Source: Takakia lepidozioides
Lineage: Eukaryota > Streptophyta > Takakiopsida > Takakiales > Takakiaceae
Direction: 5' to 3'
NCBI GenBank assembly: GCA_030704615.1
Contig: CM060731.1
Location: forward strand, 5,270,001 to 5,334,000
Length of the DNA: 64,000 nucleotides
The notes beneath the pieces were generated by a model. It was not told where the DNA came from and made no database searches. It worked only from the letters and a program-made list of their open reading frames with translations. Of this stretch, positions 59,968-64,000 are shown piece after piece. Positions within the stretch are counted from its first letter, which is position 1, and every line of letters starts with the position of its first letter. The translations under genes and the position numbers were made by a program.

Positions 59968-60459
59968 ATGGTGCTAAAGACGGAGGTATGCAGGTTCAGC
60001 GGGGCCAAAATCTATCCTGGAAGGGGGATCAGGTTCATTAGGAGCGATTCACAAGTTTTTTTGTTCTTGAACAGCAAGTGCAAGCACTATTTCCATAACC
60101 GGCTGAAGCCGTCGAAGCTGTCATGGACGGCTTTGTTTCGCAAGCAGCATAAGAAGGATATACATGCAGAGGCTATCAAGAAGAAGCGCAAGACCAACAG
60201 CAAGCCTTACTCGCGCTCCATTGTAGGAGCTTCGTTGGAGGTCATCCAGAAGAAGAGGACGGAGAAGACAGAGGTTCGCCTTGCAGCACGAGAAGCAGCC
60301 TTGCGTGAGATCAAGGAGCGGATAAAGAAGACCAAGGACGAGAAGAAGGCAAAGAAGGAGGCGCTCTCCAAGCCGTCCAAGGGTGCCGGCGGGAAGGTTC
60401 AGGCGCCACGAGCTCCTCAGCCGAAGGCAGCCAAGACCGGAGCTGGCGGCAAGCGGTAA
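59968..60459 (+). CDS. RPL24: 60S ribosomal protein L24 (eL24)
   Basis: An intact 163-residue frame starts [18 protein letters not shown]. The L24e domain is complete ([38 protein letters not shown]), followed by [18 protein letters not shown] and the charged helix [20 protein letters not shown], ending GAGGKR then TAA. Length and order match plant eL24. It belongs to the large cytosolic ribosomal subunit near the intersubunit bridge; plant eL24 is also known for translation reinitiation. Unlike most plant copies it has no intron, which could mean a retrocopy, although no poly-A tail or target duplication is visible. Some substitutions ([19 protein letters not shown]) depart from common plant sequence but keep the basic character. 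Confidence 0.93.
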   Translation: MVLKTEVCRFSGAKIYPGRGIRFIRSDSQVFLFLNSKCKHYFHNRLKPSKLSWTALFRKQHKKDIHAEAIKKKRKTNSKPYSRSIVGASLEVIQKKRTEKTEVRLAAREAALREIKERIKKTKDEKKAKKEALSKPSKGAGGKVQAPRAPQPKAAKTGAGGKR

Positions 60460-62202
60460 AATGTCCCTGTGATAATGCAAGCTCGAGGGTATATGAAGAA
60501 AAGTGGACACCATTGTTGTGCCCGTGATTCGTTTATCTATTTTTTGTCTGTTCCTTTCCTCCCTTGTATGTGAGTGTGTACGCTCTTTCGAATTTTCATG
60601 AGTTTGCTCTTCGCCGCCTAGAATCCCTTCCAACAGCGACTGCTCAACGACTCAGCCTTGTTTGTTTTTTCGAATTACTCAGGAGAGATGTTTATCAGAC
60701 TCCCGTTTACGATTCGGTAGACTGGAACTGATTGCTAAGATTTGTTTCCAAGTGTCTACTCGTCAATTGTCCTCCTGAAAGTCGGAATGCTTCCCTGCCA
60801 TGTCCACATGCACTAGTTTTCATTGAGTGTTTCTCAACTGTTGAGTGATAGTCATTGTGAAAGATACATCTAGACCTGGTTGATTCATACGAATTTCAAT
60901 GCCGAGAATCTGAAACTGAAGAACTTAATGATCTTACGGTTCCCCATCATGTTATCTTCCGCTCGTCAGAAGGAGAGTAGTCTTTCAACCTCATTTGCCC
61001 ACATTAACTATAACTCCGTTGGATTCATGGAGGTGCAGTGAATGACAGACAGAGGGGCATCAACAGCCCTCCATTGGTTTCCTTATGACTCTATACCAAA
61101 TATCTTTGTCCATAGCATTTCAAGCAAACAATTTCCATTCCAGATAAAGACTGAAGAACCAAATAGCAAGTAGAGGCTAACCTTGCACTGACCGCTCTCC
61201 AGTGAAGCACTGAAATAGTGGCTTCGAATAGGAATTTGGTGGTGACGTGTACAAAGTCAAGACTTCTCAGAGTTGGTCGAAGTCTTCCTGCCCTCGTGGT
61301 CCACATATCATTCTGTCAAGCATGTTCCTTTGAAATGTTTAGTTGGTTGGTTGCCTGAACTGGCACCAAAGTAGTAGGTGTTTGCAACATTTGAAGTAAC
61401 GATAGTCGAGTTGCAATGACCCAATGGTAACTAATTGGTGAAATATAGCTATACAGAGCTATGGGACTTGGACTTTAAGTTAAACTTGTCGCTCTGAAAC
61501 TACAATATGGGAAAAAAGAGACAAAATATTAGAGATTTTGGGGGTTGAACACATGGTATTACCGTGGCCTCTGAGGAAATCAGCTAAGCAACCATCAGTA
61601 GGCCAACTTAGTTTGCTCTCAATCTTTGCTTAACACAAGGCCCAAATTCACCGCCCAATGTTTGGAGGTGAGGTAGATTGTAATATATGGCTCACTAACT
61701 ACAGCACAGATCGCCTTGTAAGAGGTGGTTATTCCAAGCTACATAGATGTATGTTGGATGTTACCCATTGTAACCAACCTAACTGTGCAAGAGGGTTGTT
61801 GGATCAACCCATCACCTAATGTGTGAAGTGTGGATACTTGGAGACTTTCGAGTCCTTGGGGGAGGTTTTGACTTTGACAACTGCGATCTCAATAAAAGAA
61901 GAGCAACAAGTTGTAAGCATGCACGAATATGAATAGAACAAAACCTGATACATTAACATGGAAAGAGCCGAAGCAAACCCAGCCTAAGTTGGCCGAATTA
62001 GCTCCACACTTCACACTTTGACAGTCAGTTCACTTTTATTATTTGACCAAAAGCTGAAACACCTTTCCCATGAAAGCATGTGAGAGAGGGATGGGCTTGG
62101 GGAAAATGCTTAGCACACGTCTTGGTCCTCCATATTTGTTGTGCATGAACAACATTCAATATATGAGTCAGTTTGCAAGAAAACACAAATGGCGGCGTAA
62201 AC
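60460..62202. other. spacer between RPL24 and PCNA, no supported gene
   Basis: 3' flanks of two convergent genes. No coding, RNA or repeat feature was recognised. Confidence 0.35.

Positions 62203-64000
<1,798 letters not shown>

Noticed and set aside
59968-60700. Processed RPL24 retrocopy with tail
   Set aside because: No poly-A tract or target duplication was found around the gene, so retrocopy status is left as a possibility only.

Overview
The window looks like nuclear DNA of a land plant, most likely a non-seed vascular plant such as a fern or lycophyte. This rests on three things: spliceosomal introns; plant-type host genes (60S ribosomal protein L37, 60S ribosomal protein L24, PCNA); and many decayed PLS-class pentatricopeptide repeat (PPR) genes of the E/DYW type. 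The species cannot be fixed from sequence alone. Only three host genes look intact: RPL37 (40,959-42,702, minus, four exons), RPL24 (59,968-60,459, plus, no intron) and PCNA (62,203 to beyond the right edge, minus, 5' end missing). Almost everything else is mobile DNA or gene debris.

Layout. 1-1.2 kb: degenerate short repeats and a cluster of TGACGTGG boxes. 1.2-4.7 kb: a decayed Mutator-like (MULE) transposase on the minus strand. 6.4-7.4 kb: a PPR relic on the plus strand. 9.56-9.79 kb: an orphan exon of translation factor eIF3e. 12.3-12.8 kb: two unrecognised exon-like segments. 14.1-14.4 kb: a 42-bp minisatellite. 16.6-17.1 kb: a MITE-like inverted repeat. 19.67-32.24 kb: a giant (about 12.6 kb) MULE with long inverted termini, carrying two convergent genes: a Ulp1-type (C48) protease fusion on plus and a DDE transposase with a SWIM zinc finger on minus. 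35.48-40.05 kb: a complete 4,571-bp piggyBac-type element with TTAA duplications, 15-bp perfect terminal repeats and a transposase broken by one frameshift and one stop. 40.9-43.1 kb: RPL37 with a tRNA-derived SINE just upstream. 43.6-45.5 kb and 54.0-59.1 kb: related PPR pseudogenes with duplicated 5' parts. 45.8-46.9 kb: a broken protein-kinase gene and a partial duplicate holding a 58-bp internal inversion. 49.75-50.1 kb: a LINE tail. 52.6-53.6 kb: a SINE split by a 773-bp element with a 10-bp target duplication. 59.97 kb to the end: RPL24 and PCNA.

The most striking find is the 12.6-kb MULE. A degenerate motif (CAGCAGACTG, reverse complement CAGTCTGCTG) fills its termini, leader, introns and coding region. 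Its strand orientation appears to flip between exons (CAGCAGACTG on the sense strand, encoding Gln-Gln-Thr) and non-coding sense DNA (AGTCYGCTG). All three nonsense codons in the repeat-coding exon are C-to-T changes of CAG to TAG, a CHG context, which suggests methylation-driven decay. All splice junctions here were inferred by eye from GT/AG sites and reading-frame continuity. No transcript or database evidence was used.
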